DNA from: Porphyromonadaceae bacterium UBA7180
Lineage (GTDB): Bacteria; Bacteroidota; Bacteroidia; Bacteroidales; Muribaculaceae
Direction: 5' to 3'
Length of the DNA stretch: 14,519 nt
Assembly (NCBI GenBank): GCA_002491165.1
Contig: DKVK01000096.1
Location: 1-14,519 of the forward strand
The notes under the pieces are model-generated. The model saw nothing but the letters and a program-made list of their open reading frames with translations. It was not told the origin of the DNA and did no database searches. This document shows positions 1 through 7,842 of the stretch, one piece after another; position 1 is the stretch's first letter, and the number at the start of each line of letters is the position of its first letter. A program made the translations under genes and the position numbers.

Positions 1-273
1 GAATTTTGATACACCCTCTCGCGCATTTGCTCCGCTGGCCAAACACCTATATGATTTTAGGCCTGACGAGTCCGGCTGTCGCGATAAGCGGCCTGACGCG
101 AGGGCTGTTTATCAGGTATATCCGGCGTATTCGGCACATCAGCCTTAATCTCTGCGATTCGGGGAGGTTCGTCAAATAACTGCAATATTTCATCCAATAA
201 GCGACTAATTATTTGCAAAGTCCGCCAAAGATTAGTAATTTCGCATCAGAAATTAAAACTAAAAATCAGAATT
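1..273. other. Intergenic region at window start
   Basis: No convincing coding frame is present. The 9-mer GGCCTGACG occurs twice, at 60-68 and 90-98, and TCGCG (79-83) can pair with CGCGA (97-101) around the second copy. The final 60 bases are AT-rich and contain the weak promoter listed separately. The gene upstream must end before the window. Confidence 0.6.
212..243 (+). promoter_or_regulatory. Weak Bacteroidetes-type promoter
   Basis: TTTG at 212-215, a 20-nt spacer, then TAATTTCG at 236-243. This is one mismatch from the TAnnTTTG -7 consensus. Transcription would start near 250, giving a leader of about 25 nt, rich in A, before the ATG at 274. It is placed to drive the 274 and 858 genes together. 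Confidence 0.45.
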
Positions 274-816
274 ATGAAAAAAGAAGAAAAAGAAGATCTT
301 GACCGGCAGGAAAGCAGCCACAAATCGCTTAAACGTGGCATCGTAGCCGGTGCAGCGGGAGCAGCCGCCATCGGCGCAGGTTATGCCGCCGCAAACTACG
401 ACGGACTCATGCCTGACGATGACGAGAGTGCCGAAGTGATAGAGGACGTCGATCCCGCCGACAACGAAAATGATTCCTTCTTCGGCAATATGTTCGCACA
501 CAGCGACAATCCCTCCGGTGGAGTGACAGACGCCATCGGTCACCCGGCAGACGGCCACTCGGTTGAGCCGGTCCACGCAGCCGACGGCCACGGGCATGAC
601 GGCTTCCACGCCGACGGAGACGAACCCTCTGTTTCGATAGTGGACGCTGAACCTGATGTTAATGATGCTCCCTCACCAATGGCTGCTCACGACATCAATG
701 CCGATGCAGTTGCCAATGACATTATAGACGACATTCCCGCACCCTCGTTCGAAGAGCCGGTTGCTGATGCTGATGCCGTCGAACCCGAGACTTATGACCC
801 TGCCGTCGATTTCTAA
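274..816 (+). CDS. Small acidic His/Asp-rich protein with Gly/Ala membrane segment
   Basis: The protein is 180 residues and I do not recognise a family. Residues 1-21 are highly charged (Lys/Glu, then Lys-Arg). Residues 22-41 form a Gly/Ala-rich hydrophobic stretch with small residues spaced like a glycine zipper, so a single membrane pass or membrane-associated helix is likely. The rest is low-complexity, acidic and probably disordered. Seven of its histidines fall between residues 76 and 112, many in HxxDGH-like settings, which could bind divalent metal (inference only). The ATG is preceded by the A-rich leader typical of this phylum. The Sel1-repeat gene starts 41 bases after the stop with no terminator between, so cotranscription is likely. 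An envelope role is possible, but nothing shows a catalytic function. Confidence 0.75.
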   Translation: MKKEEKEDLDRQESSHKSLKRGIVAGAAGAAAIGAGYAAANYDGLMPDDDESAEVIEDVDPADNENDSFFGNMFAHSDNPSGGVTDAIGHPADGHSVEPVHAADGHGHDGFHADGDEPSVSIVDAEPDVNDAPSPMAAHDINADAVANDIIDDIPAPSFEEPVADADAVEPETYDPAVDF

Positions 817-857
817 TCACCGACACCTTCCAACTTGCGCAAAATAACAGTAACAAT

Positions 858-2498
858 ATGAAGAAAATAGCAATCCTTGCCCTCGCGGGTCTCATAGCAG
901 CCGGAATGCCGGCAACAGCCCAGGGCAACAAATCCCAAAAGGGAACTCCAACTCCCAAAGTCGAGCAGAAAAAACCTGAAAAGAAGAAACGTAAAAAAGA
1001 CATCAAGGCTCCCGCCGCCGTCAACGTAGACTCCATACAGACAGCCGCCAAGGGCGGCGACGCCACCGCCCAGGTGCTCCTCGGAAACTGGTATTATTCC
1101 GGCCAGAACGGTCTGCCGCAGGATTATACCCAAGCCGCCAAATGGTATCAGAAAGCCGCCGAGCAGAAAAACGTTATCGCCCTCGGCAACCTCGGACTCT
1201 GCTACCAGTACGGCCACGGCGTGGAGAAAGACTCGCTGCAGGCAATGAAGTATGAGCTGACCTCGCTCGTAAACGGTAACAAGAAGTTCCTGGAAAACAA
1301 AATCCAGACCGCCGGCACCGGCGTAATCTTCGACAACATCCTGCTGGCCAACTTCTTCCGCAATGACAAGACCCCGGCCCGCGACCTCGACAAGGCAGTG
1401 GAGTTCTACACGGCGGCCGCCGACCGCGGCAATGTGCCGGCACAGCGCGACCTCGGCGTAATGCTGCTCAACATGAAGAAGGGTGACGACGCCTTCAGAT
1501 GGTTCAAGAAAGCCGCCGACAACGGCGACCCCACAGGCCAGTTCTACGCCGGCAAGATGCTCCTCTTCGGCGACATGCCAGGCCAGACGTTCCCAGTGAA
1601 CCCCTCGGTGGGCGTCGACTACCTGATGCACGCCGCCGACCAGGAGTTCCCCATGGCATACTACCTCCTGGCACAGGCTTACCGCGACGGCAAAGGTGTG
1701 AAAGCCAACACCGCCAAAGCCCGCGAATACTTCACCAAGGCCGCTATCCACAACCATACGCCGCAGCCCGGAAACCCGCAGTATGACCTCGCCATGATGC
1801 TCATCCAGGGGGACCCCGCCGACTATGACATGGGCCTGAACTGGCTGATGGTGGCCGTTCCCAACGGCAAGGCAGGTGCCCTCAAGAAAGCTTTCCAGGA
1901 GGAAGAGCCGGGTCTCGCACAGTCTGACTTCCACATCTACATGCAGGCCCGCCGCCTCTACGAGGAAGGACAGTACGAAGAAGCGGCCAAGCTCTGCAAG
2001 AAAATCGAGAAGGCCGTTCCGGCAGCCGTCACCCTCCAGGGCATGGTGCTCCTCAACGACAAGAATCCGAAGAACAACCCCAAAAAGGCGTTCAAACTCT
2101 TCGAGAAAGCCGCCAAGGCGGGTGATGCACAGGCTCTCTACCGCATAGGATATTGCTATGAGAAAGGGCTCGGCGTGAAAGCCGACGAAGCAAAGGCCCT
2201 CGAATACTACACCGCATCGGCCGACGCCGGTTACTACCGCGCCGTTATCCGTCTGGGCGACATCGCCTATGAAGGAATCTTCGGCCAGGAACGTGACCTC
2301 GCCAAAGCCATCGCCCTCTACGACAGCGTCAGCGTATTCCTCAACCCGCAGGCCGCCCAGCGCGTCGCCGACGCCTACGCCACCGGCCAGGGTGTGGAAC
2401 ACGCCTGCCGCCATCACGCCGAAATGGCCAAGAAGAAAATCTTCAAAGGCAAAGTCGCAGACGTAGCGAACCAGGCTCCCGCCCTCGTCACTAAGTAA
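858..2498 (+). CDS. Secreted Sel1-like (TPR) repeat protein
   Basis: The protein is 546 residues. Residues 1-22 are a clear signal peptide (MKK, hydrophobic core, AxA-type end before Gln-Gly). A Lys/Pro-rich basic linker follows to about residue 52. From about residue 56 it is mostly Sel1-like repeats, recognisable by alternating A-x-x-x-L-G-x-x-Y and G-x-G-V-x-x-D-x-x-K-A-x-x-Y/W-x-x-K-A-A patterns. They form an N-terminal block (roughly 56-135), a middle block (175-300) and a C-terminal block (about 395-500), with divergent helical repeats between. Sel1 repeats build alpha-solenoids for protein-protein contacts, so this is probably a periplasmic or surface scaffold with no enzymatic motif. 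Partners are unknown. It is likely cotranscribed with the 274 gene, and a strong terminator follows 18 bases after the stop. Confidence 0.9.
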   Translation: MKKIAILALAGLIAAGMPATAQGNKSQKGTPTPKVEQKKPEKKKRKKDIKAPAAVNVDSIQTAAKGGDATAQVLLGNWYYSGQNGLPQDYTQAAKWYQKAAEQKNVIALGNLGLCYQYGHGVEKDSLQAMKYELTSLVNGNKKFLENKIQTAGTGVIFDNILLANFFRNDKTPARDLDKAVEFYTAAADRGNVPAQRDLGVMLLNMKKGDDAFRWFKKAADNGDPTGQFYAGKMLLFGDMPGQTFPVNPSVGVDYLMHAADQEFPMAYYLLAQAYRDGKGVKANTAKAREYFTKAAIHNHTPQPGNPQYDLAMMLIQGDPADYDMGLNWLMVAVPNGKAGALKKAFQEEEPGLAQSDFHIYMQARRLYEEGQYEEAAKLCKKIEKAVPAAVTLQGMVLLNDKNPKNNPKKAFKLFEKAAKAGDAQALYRIGYCYEKGLGVKADEAKALEYYTASADAGYYRAVIRLGDIAYEGIFGQERDLAKAIALYDSVSVFLNPQAAQRVADAYATGQGVEHACRHHAEMAKKKIFKGKVADVANQAPALVTK

Positions 2499-2515
2499 AT
2501 CCCCGACATTCTCAC

Positions 2516-2560
2516 ATAGAAAAGGCAGGACCGGCACAGAGGCGGTCCTGCCTTTTCTAT
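2516..2560 (+). terminator. Rho-independent terminator, 18-bp perfect stem
   Basis: Bases 2516-2533 are the exact reverse complement of 2543-2560, with a 9-nt loop. The core is GGCAGGACCG / CGGTCCTGCC flanked by A4 and T4, so it can work on both strands. It ends the 274-2498 unit and may also block readthrough from the convergent gene. Confidence 0.9.
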
Positions 2561-2601
2561 ACACCCCCGACCGTATCAAGGGATAAAGAATTGCACCAAA
2601 C

Positions 2602-2636
2602 TAAAAAGTCAGTGCCGAAGGTTTTCGGCACTGGCT
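2602..2636 (-). terminator. Terminator of the LRR gene
   Basis: On the minus strand a 13-bp stem (2624-2636 with 2607-2619, one G-T pair, 4-nt loop) is followed by a run of five T. It lies 29 bases past the stop at 2665 and faces the plus-strand terminator at 2516-2560. Two terminators in about 120 bases cleanly separate convergent genes. Confidence 0.85.
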
Positions 2637-2664
2637 CAACATTATTTCAAGGATTGTTTCCACA

Positions 2665-5085
2665 TCATTTTACGCTTATCTTGACAGGACGGCCATCTAT
2701 TCTCAACACGTAAACGCCTGCAGAGGGAAGTGATACGGCTTCGCCGCCGGGCACGCCACTATAGACGGGCATTCCGGAAAGATTATAGATTTCCAGGAAG
2801 GCGTCGGCATCATGGACCGTAACATCCAGTCCCCCTACCGAGATTATCTCACCGGCCTCCACGGACTCTATTCCGTTGGTCTCTTTGATGTTCAGGAACT
2901 CCTTCCACTCTGTGGCACGCTTGTAGGCCTCGAGAGCTGATGCCGGGACAGTGACCTGGACGGTGGAATAAGCTTCCGGCTCGAAGCAGGGGCCGTCAAG
3001 CGTGGGAGGAACAGTATTCTCACTGTTGATATATTCGAGATTCGGGCAGTTGAAGAATGCCTGATAGCCTACATATTTCATTTCGGGACCGAAATCCACA
3101 GTCGTCAGGGCGTTGCAGCCACGGAAGGCCATGCCGCCGATTGTGGTAAGAGTGGAGGGAAGCTTCACATTCACCTTCGGACAGAGCGCGAAGGCATACT
3201 CGGCGATTGTAGTGACACCCTCCGGAATCTCTATCTCGGTAAGATTATCACACTGGGTGAACATTCCGGCCCTGATGTTGGGCACATGGCCACCATTGCC
3301 GTCGGAGAGCTTTACCTTCTCCAGACTCGTACATTTCACAAATATCATGTCGCCGTAATATGTCACATTGTTGGGAATCGAGATTTCCTTGAGGCTTGTA
3401 CACCATACGAAAGCGTAATCACCAATGCTCGTCACAGTCTCCGGAATCTCTATCTCCTTCAGGCTCTCACATTTCTGGAACGCGCCGTAGCTGAGTTCCT
3501 CAAGTGCCGGCGGCAGTTTTACCCATTCCAGGCTCTCGCAAAGCTGGCACACCTGGTAGGGAAGAACCTTCATGGATGTCGGAAAAGTAAGGTTCTTGAG
3601 CGAAAGACACTTGAAGAACGTGCCTTCGTCCATAAATTCTATCGACTCGGGGAGATTGATAGTCTCGAGCCCGAAGCAGTTTTCGAAAGCCGACATACCG
3701 ATAGTCTTCAGACCCTCAGGAAGCTTGACGTTCTTGATCTTGCGGCAATTGGTGAACGCCAGAGGCTGGATTTCCGTAACACCGTCCGGAACGACAATAT
3801 CTCCGCTTATGCCGTTGGGACAAAGCACGATGGAGCTCATGTCGGAGTTGTATACAATATTACCGACACTCTTGTAATTGGGACAATCCTCACTGATCTC
3901 GACAGTTTCAAGATTGAAGCACTCCATGAAAGCGGCAGGATCAAGCGATTCAAGAGAAGCCGGAAGGCTGATTGCGGTCAGAGACTCGCAGTTCTGAAAA
4001 GCCTGGCGCATGATTGTCTTGACTGTGTTCGGAATCCATATAGACGGAAGAGAAGTGCAGTTTGCGAAGATGCCGAACGGGATTGTTTCAAGTTTTGTCG
4101 GCAGATATACTGTCGCGAGGGATGAGCAGTGGTCGAACACATAATTGTCAAGATTCAGGCAAGACTCCGGAATAGTGACTCTTTCAAGGCTTGTACAGTG
4201 ATCGAATGCGGCATAGCCGATGCTTTCCAGGCCGGAGGGAAGATTTATCGCGGTCATACGGGAGCAGTATTCGAAAGCATCACTGTCGATCTTTTTGCAG
4301 CCATTCTCCACATTGACCTCGCCCTGGCGAGCCGAGGCGCATTTAATCAGCTGGGAAGAATCGGCTGTATAAAGGATGTTGTCGATAGCCTTGTATGAGG
4401 TATTCCCCTCGCCTACCGTGATGCTCTCCAAAGCCGAACAACCGTTGAAGCAACCAGATGTAATCTGCTTCACAGTAGCGGGGATATAGAGTGATTTCAA
4501 CGACGAGCAACCGACAAAGGCGGCATATCCGATGCTCTCCAACCCCTCCTTGAGGTCAACACTCTCAAGAGAAGAGCAATCCTGGAACACACCATATGCA
4601 ACCGACTTGATGACACCCTTGATCTCAATATCTTTCAATCCGGAGCATCCACTGAAAAGAGCCGAATTGAGCATATCCACCTTCTCCGGAACAACCATTG
4701 ACTCCAGAAGAGGACAAAGAGAGAAAGCCGACCCTCCAATCGAGTCTACATTCTCGCTCATGACAAGCTCTTTCAAACCCTTGCACTCGCTGAACGCGAA
4801 TGAAGCGATTTTCGTGACAGACGAGGGAAGCGTCACGGCAGTGAGAAGCGAGTCTGTCACGAAAGCCTCCTCACCGATCCTTACTACGGCATACTCATCG
4901 CCGCCATTTTTTACGGATGCCGGGATATCCAAGCGTCCTTTGGCTGACCGCCCGTCTGTGAGCTGACAGGTTTTCTCCGCGTCGGAGAGCACCGAATACT
5001 TGATGCCGCCGACCGTGAAGTCCTGGGCATATGCCGACACCGAAAGAACGGCAGCCGACATAAGTAGCGTAAATTTGTGTCTCAT
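2665..5085 (-). CDS. BspA-like leucine-rich-repeat (LRR_5) surface protein
   Basis: The protein is 806 residues from the chosen start. Residues 1-20 are a signal peptide ending Ala-Tyr-Ala before Gln-Asp-Phe. Nearly all the rest is tandem BspA/LRR_5 repeats of about 23 residues of the form I-G-x-x-A-F-x-x-C-x-S-L-x-x-V-x-L-P-x-x-(L/V)-x-x-I; around 25 can be followed by eye. The last 70 residues differ: a linker (TNGIES), then a beta-rich tail ending in an A-G-V-Y-V-L-R-(x)4-V-K-I-x-V pattern, resembling C-terminal sorting tails of Bacteroidetes secreted proteins. Family knowledge suggests a surface adhesin or host-matrix-binding role, but ligand and anchoring are unknown. The start at 5085 is preferred to an in-frame ATG at 5118 because the latter falls inside the -7 promoter box and because the signal peptide begins here. 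The regulator gene is 153 bases upstream on the same strand. Confidence 0.9.
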   Translation of the reverse strand: MRHKFTLLMSAAVLSVSAYAQDFTVGGIKYSVLSDAEKTCQLTDGRSAKGRLDIPASVKNGGDEYAVVRIGEEAFVTDSLLTAVTLPSSVTKIASFAFSECKGLKELVMSENVDSIGGSAFSLCPLLESMVVPEKVDMLNSALFSGCSGLKDIEIKGVIKSVAYGVFQDCSSLESVDLKEGLESIGYAAFVGCSSLKSLYIPATVKQITSGCFNGCSALESITVGEGNTSYKAIDNILYTADSSQLIKCASARQGEVNVENGCKKIDSDAFEYCSRMTAINLPSGLESIGYAAFDHCTSLERVTIPESCLNLDNYVFDHCSSLATVYLPTKLETIPFGIFANCTSLPSIWIPNTVKTIMRQAFQNCESLTAISLPASLESLDPAAFMECFNLETVEISEDCPNYKSVGNIVYNSDMSSIVLCPNGISGDIVVPDGVTEIQPLAFTNCRKIKNVKLPEGLKTIGMSAFENCFGLETINLPESIEFMDEGTFFKCLSLKNLTFPTSMKVLPYQVCQLCESLEWVKLPPALEELSYGAFQKCESLKEIEIPETVTSIGDYAFVWCTSLKEISIPNNVTYYGDMIFVKCTSLEKVKLSDGNGGHVPNIRAGMFTQCDNLTEIEIPEGVTTIAEYAFALCPKVNVKLPSTLTTIGGMAFRGCNALTTVDFGPEMKYVGYQAFFNCPNLEYINSENTVPPTLDGPCFEPEAYSTVQVTVPASALEAYKRATEWKEFLNIKETNGIESVEAGEIISVGGLDVTVHDADAFLEIYNLSGMPVYSGVPGGEAVSLPSAGVYVLRIDGRPVKISVK

Positions 5086-5115
5086 TGTCTTTAAATTTAA
5101 AATTTGAAAACATTG

Positions 5116-5148
5116 CAAATTTACAGGTATTCTGAGCCCCAGACCTAA
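5116..5148 (-). promoter_or_regulatory. Promoter of the LRR gene
   Basis: The minus strand carries a perfect -7 box TAAATTTG at 5123-5116, with TTAG at 5148-5145 as a weak -33 element 21 nt upstream. Transcription should start near 5110, leaving a leader of about 25 nt, AT-rich, before the ATG at 5085. This excludes the upstream ATG at 5118. Confidence 0.65.
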
Positions 5149-5238
5149 TTTTCGCCTTTTGGATAAAGCAATTTTGCTTTTTTAAAAAGCTGATAGCCTT
5201 GATTTTGTCTTTTTCCGAAGATTTGTCCCCTTCCGGGG

Positions 5239-6855
5239 TCATTCCTGAAGCTCCGACGCGCTCCGGCGGTAAGCCGTAGGCGACATGCCCACACTCTCCT
5301 TGAACACCACATTGAAGGTAGAGACATTGGAGAAGCCCGATGCGTCGGCTATATCCTTTACCGACATGCCGCCCTTCGCAGGGTCCGACAGTATGAGACG
5401 GGCATGCTTGACACGGTAGCGGTTTATCCACTGCGGAAGCGTCAGGCCGGTATTTCCCTTTACGATTTTCGTTATATAGGTCCTGTTGGTCCCCAGCCGC
5501 TCTGCCAGGCTGTCGCGAGTCAGGCCTTTGTCAAGATATATCCGCTCGGTCTCCATCAGGCTGCTCATCGAATCGAAAATTGCCTGATCGGTGGAGTCGG
5601 ACGGCTCACATGATTTTTTGCCCCTCGTCTCGGATAGCTTCTCCTCCAGATTGTCCTGTTCCATATATTGGCTGACGATGCGGCGGTTGAGGGCACGCTC
5701 CTTCCTGTAGTTGCGATAGACAAGCGCCAGGACTCCAGCCATGACCACAAGGGCTGCTATGAGGATTCCTATACGCTGACGATGGAGCGAGATCTCCACA
5801 TCCCTCAAGGCAAGCTGCTTCTCCTTCCTTATAAGGTCAAACGCACGGCTTATCTCACGGTGGATTGTCTCATCCTGCACTTTCACAGTGCTTCTTAACA
5901 CCCTGTTCTCGTTGCCAATAGCTTCAAGCGCAGCTGTATAGTCTCCGAGACTTCTGTAATTGTCCCCCATCAGGGCATAGATTTCCGAAAGAGGGCTGCG
6001 GTTGCCAAGCTCATCCGACAGGCGGAGGGCCTTGGCGCAAAACCGGTTGGAGGCCTGGAAATCACCGATGCCGCTGTATATGCGCGCCTTCTCGAAATAG
6101 GCCTGGGCGAGAAGCGAACTCGAAGGATTCCTCTCCTCCAGGGATGTTATGGCCCGGTCAAGGCTGGCAAGAGCCTCCTTTTCCTTTCCCATACAGCCCA
6201 AGACGCTCCCGAGTATTATCCTGGCAAGATCCGGCTGGCCCAAGGAGTGTTTGTCCGAGATTGCCACTGCCTCGGAAGCGAACCTGTATGCCTCGCTGAG
6301 ATTTCCCGAAAGCTGGTATGCCGAAGCCAGATTGCAGGCGGGATAGTAGAGATTCTCCGGCCGTCCGGTCTCCTTCCCTATCCGGTAGCTTTCCTTGCAA
6401 TATCTCAGCCCGGCAGTGTCGTTATGGGATATGAAGAGAAGAGATATGTTGCTGTAGATTCCGCCCAGCACCGGATTGTAGTCTATGCGTCCGGCATAGT
6501 CGAGGGCTTTGAGGTAGTAACCGAGCGCAAGGGCGTTGTTGCGACTGTACTCGTTGGCTATTATGCCGAGCACGTTGAGGGAGGAAGCCCTCAACGTGTC
6601 ATTGCCGGAAATCGCCGCCAGCGAATCGGCCGCCGCGGCATGGCGCCTCGCGCTCTCTACAGAACCTGTCTTAAGCTCGGAAGCGGCAAGATAGTAACTG
6701 GCATAGGCCGCAAGCCTGGAGTCCTTTTCCGATACAGCCTTGTCATACAGCCTACGGGAAGTATGCCGCAAACCTACATAGTCCAGGTTCTGCAGCATGT
6801 GCTGACATTCCACTCTGAGGGCCTCTCCGCCATAAGCATACCCCCCCGACGGCAA
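5239..6855 (-). CDS. TPR-transmembrane-AraC family transcriptional regulator
   Basis: The protein is 538 residues from a TTG codon at 6855. Residues 20-330 are helical TPR-like repeats, residues 331-360 are probably coiled, and a membrane segment lies at about 363-380, followed by a basic Arg/Lys stretch. The C-terminal 110 residues hold an AraC-type DNA-binding domain: first helix-turn-helix about 446-466, second about 498-520 (I-A-x-x-x-G-F-x-N-x-x-x-F-N-x-x-F-K). Periplasmic or membrane TPRs tied to a cytosolic AraC domain are a known Bacteroidetes sensor design; the ligand is unknown. The true start is uncertain. The frame stays open upstream for 27 codons and encodes a convincing signal peptide (core LAAAVFLSVSLPS ending GYA) but has no ATG, GTG or TTG there; see findings. 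A consensus promoter lies at 7030-7060. Likely targets are itself, the divergent 7141 gene or the LRR gene downstream (inference). Confidence 0.88.
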   Translation of the reverse strand: MPSGGYAYGGEALRVECQHMLQNLDYVGLRHTSRRLYDKAVSEKDSRLAAYASYYLAASELKTGSVESARRHAAAADSLAAISGNDTLRASSLNVLGIIANEYSRNNALALGYYLKALDYAGRIDYNPVLGGIYSNISLLFISHNDTAGLRYCKESYRIGKETGRPENLYYPACNLASAYQLSGNLSEAYRFASEAVAISDKHSLGQPDLARIILGSVLGCMGKEKEALASLDRAITSLEERNPSSSLLAQAYFEKARIYSGIGDFQASNRFCAKALRLSDELGNRSPLSEIYALMGDNYRSLGDYTAALEAIGNENRVLRSTVKVQDETIHREISRAFDLIRKEKQLALRDVEISLHRQRIGILIAALVVMAGVLALVYRNYRKERALNRRIVSQYMEQDNLEEKLSETRGKKSCEPSDSTDQAIFDSMSSLMETERIYLDKGLTRDSLAERLGTNRTYITKIVKGNTGLTLPQWINRYRVKHARLILSDPAKGGMSVKDIADASGFSNVSTFNVVFKESVGMSPTAYRRSASELQE

Positions 6856-7029
6856 AGAAACCGACAGAAATACGGCGGCAGCCAGTTCTTTTAGTTTCGG
6901 GACCTTGGGTAAATTCCATTCCTTGCATATATAATTTTAAGACGGGAAGGTTACAGCACGATCTTGCGGCCGGCTATTAGTAAGTGTTTTCAGGGTCATG
7001 TAAATATTAAATAATCACGTGAAAGTGTG

Positions 7030-7060
7030 CAAAATTAGCTATAAATTACAGAACCGCAAA
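7030..7060 (-). promoter_or_regulatory. Consensus promoter of the TPR-AraC gene
   Basis: On the minus strand TTTG (7060-7057), a 19-nt spacer and TAATTTTG (7037-7030) match the Bacteroidetes -33/-7 consensus exactly. Transcription would begin near 7023, giving a leader of at least 100 nt before any plausible start codon of the regulator. Confidence 0.8.
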
Positions 7061-7061
7061 A

Positions 7062-7087
7062 TGTTAAAACGGCAGGAAGTGTTAAAA
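7062..7087. repeat. Direct repeat TGTTAAAA between divergent promoters (candidate operator)
   Basis: TGTTAAAA occurs at 7062-7069 and 7080-7087, an 18-bp period, within the 40 bases separating the two -33 boxes. AraC-family proteins commonly bind tandem direct half-sites about two helical turns apart, and an AraC gene is one of the two divergent genes. Binding is inference. Confidence 0.45.
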
Positions 7088-7100
7088 ATGACGGTAAAGT

Positions 7101-7131
7101 TTTGCAGTACGGAGAAAAAGTAATAAATTTG
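7101..7131 (+). promoter_or_regulatory. Consensus promoter of the 7141 gene
   Basis: TTTG at 7101-7104, a 19-nt spacer and TAAATTTG at 7124-7131 match the consensus perfectly. Transcription is expected at about 7135-7139, only a few bases before the ATG at 7141. It rules out the in-frame ATG-like start at 7102, which lies inside the -33 box. Confidence 0.8.
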
Positions 7132-7140
7132 CGCATTAAT

Positions 7141-7770
7141 ATGGATTCTAATCAACCGAAAGGCAATCCGTGGACCGAGCCCATGGCGCCTGACTACGAC
7201 AACGATACAAAACCGATCAACCCGGCTCCCCGCAACAACTACGGGCAGCCGCCCATGCCGCCTCCCGATCCGGAAGCTACCTACCGTATCGAACCCGGGA
7301 GCAGGCAGGCACCCCCCGGCGTCGTTATCCGCGGCACCTCACTCAACGGCAAACCGAAGAAAAAATCGGTTGCTATTCCCGTCTTCTTCGGGATGATATT
7401 CCTGCTTATCGTGGCCATTGCGGCAGTAATCTTCCTTCCCGGCACCAGCGGAAACGAAGCCGAGCAAGTCCCGGCTGCCACACAGCGCCATATCAACATC
7501 CCCGCCGGGCAAGCCGACAACATGCTGAGCTACGGCGAATGGGACGGCCAGTTCCGCTACGGGCAGCCCGACGGCAACGGCACCCTGAAATTCTCCGAAC
7601 AGCGCCTCATCAGCCAGTTTGACCCCAAGCACACGGTAGCTCGTCCCGGCGACTATATAATAGGGGAATACGACAACGGGCAGCTCATCCACGGACGCCT
7701 GTACCGCACCAACGGTACCACCGCAGACATCTTCTGCAACCCGCCCGCCAGCACCGAACCCCGCAGGTAA
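7141..7770 (+). CDS. Single-pass membrane protein with MORN-like C-terminal domain
   Basis: The protein is 209 residues. Residues 1-70 are Pro/Asn/Asp-rich and probably disordered, with a KPKKK stop-transfer-like patch just before a strong transmembrane helix at about 77-99. The positive-inside rule puts the N-terminus in the cytoplasm and the C-terminal 110 residues in the periplasm. That tail contains a MORN-like unit (YGEWDGQFRYGQPDGNGTL, about 121-139) and a weaker second one (GEYDNGQLIHGRLY, about 164-177). MORN units are short beta-hairpins involved in binding or scaffolding; a specific role cannot be assigned. It is transcribed divergently from the TPR-AraC regulator, so it may be that regulator's target. 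I chose the ATG at 7141 because the earlier start would precede the transcription start. If the mRNA is leaderless-incompatible, the next ATG is 7183. Confidence 0.78.
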   Translation: MDSNQPKGNPWTEPMAPDYDNDTKPINPAPRNNYGQPPMPPPDPEATYRIEPGSRQAPPGVVIRGTSLNGKPKKKSVAIPVFFGMIFLLIVAIAAVIFLPGTSGNEAEQVPAATQRHINIPAGQADNMLSYGEWDGQFRYGQPDGNGTLKFSEQRLISQFDPKHTVARPGDYIIGEYDNGQLIHGRLYRTNGTTADIFCNPPASTEPRR

Positions 7771-7842
7771 CACGCCGCCGTTGGATTCCTCTTGTCGGGG
7801 CAATTCGGCTCACCGGGTCTATCCCGCCGTTTTTTTCGCAAA

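Larger units (their letters stand above)
6856..7140. other. Divergent regulatory region between the AraC gene and the MORN-like gene
   Basis: These 285 bases hold the upstream, signal-peptide-coding extension of the regulator frame (6856-6936), a regulator leader of about 100 nt with a 20-codon minus-strand upstream ORF (6999-6937), two outward-facing consensus promoters, and the direct repeat TGTTAAAA between their -33 boxes. No RNA gene or other ORF is evident. Confidence 0.6.

Noticed and set aside
813..2579. 588-codon open frame on the minus strand
   Set aside because: It lies opposite the Sel1-repeat gene, has no domain pattern or signal, and arises from the codon bias of that GC-rich gene. 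The plus strand has signal peptide and clear repeats.
3286..4125. 279-codon plus-strand frame
   Set aside because: Opposite the LRR gene; the repeat periodicity is clear on the minus strand only.
2900..5085. CRISPR-like or tandem DNA repeat in the LRR gene
   Set aside because: Periodicity is at the protein level (about 69 nt) with divergent DNA; it reflects LRR repeats.
5086..5118. Upstream ATG of the LRR gene (adds 11 residues)
   Set aside because: It overlaps the -7 box TAAATTTG and would precede the transcription start; the downstream ATG begins a classical signal peptide.
6937..6999. 20-codon minus-strand ORF in the regulator leader
   Set aside because: In frame with the regulator but stopped by TAA before it; no sign of a leader-peptide pattern such as runs of one amino acid. 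Noted only as part of the leader.
7102..7140. Earlier in-frame start of the MORN-like gene
   Set aside because: It lies within the promoter, before the expected transcription start.
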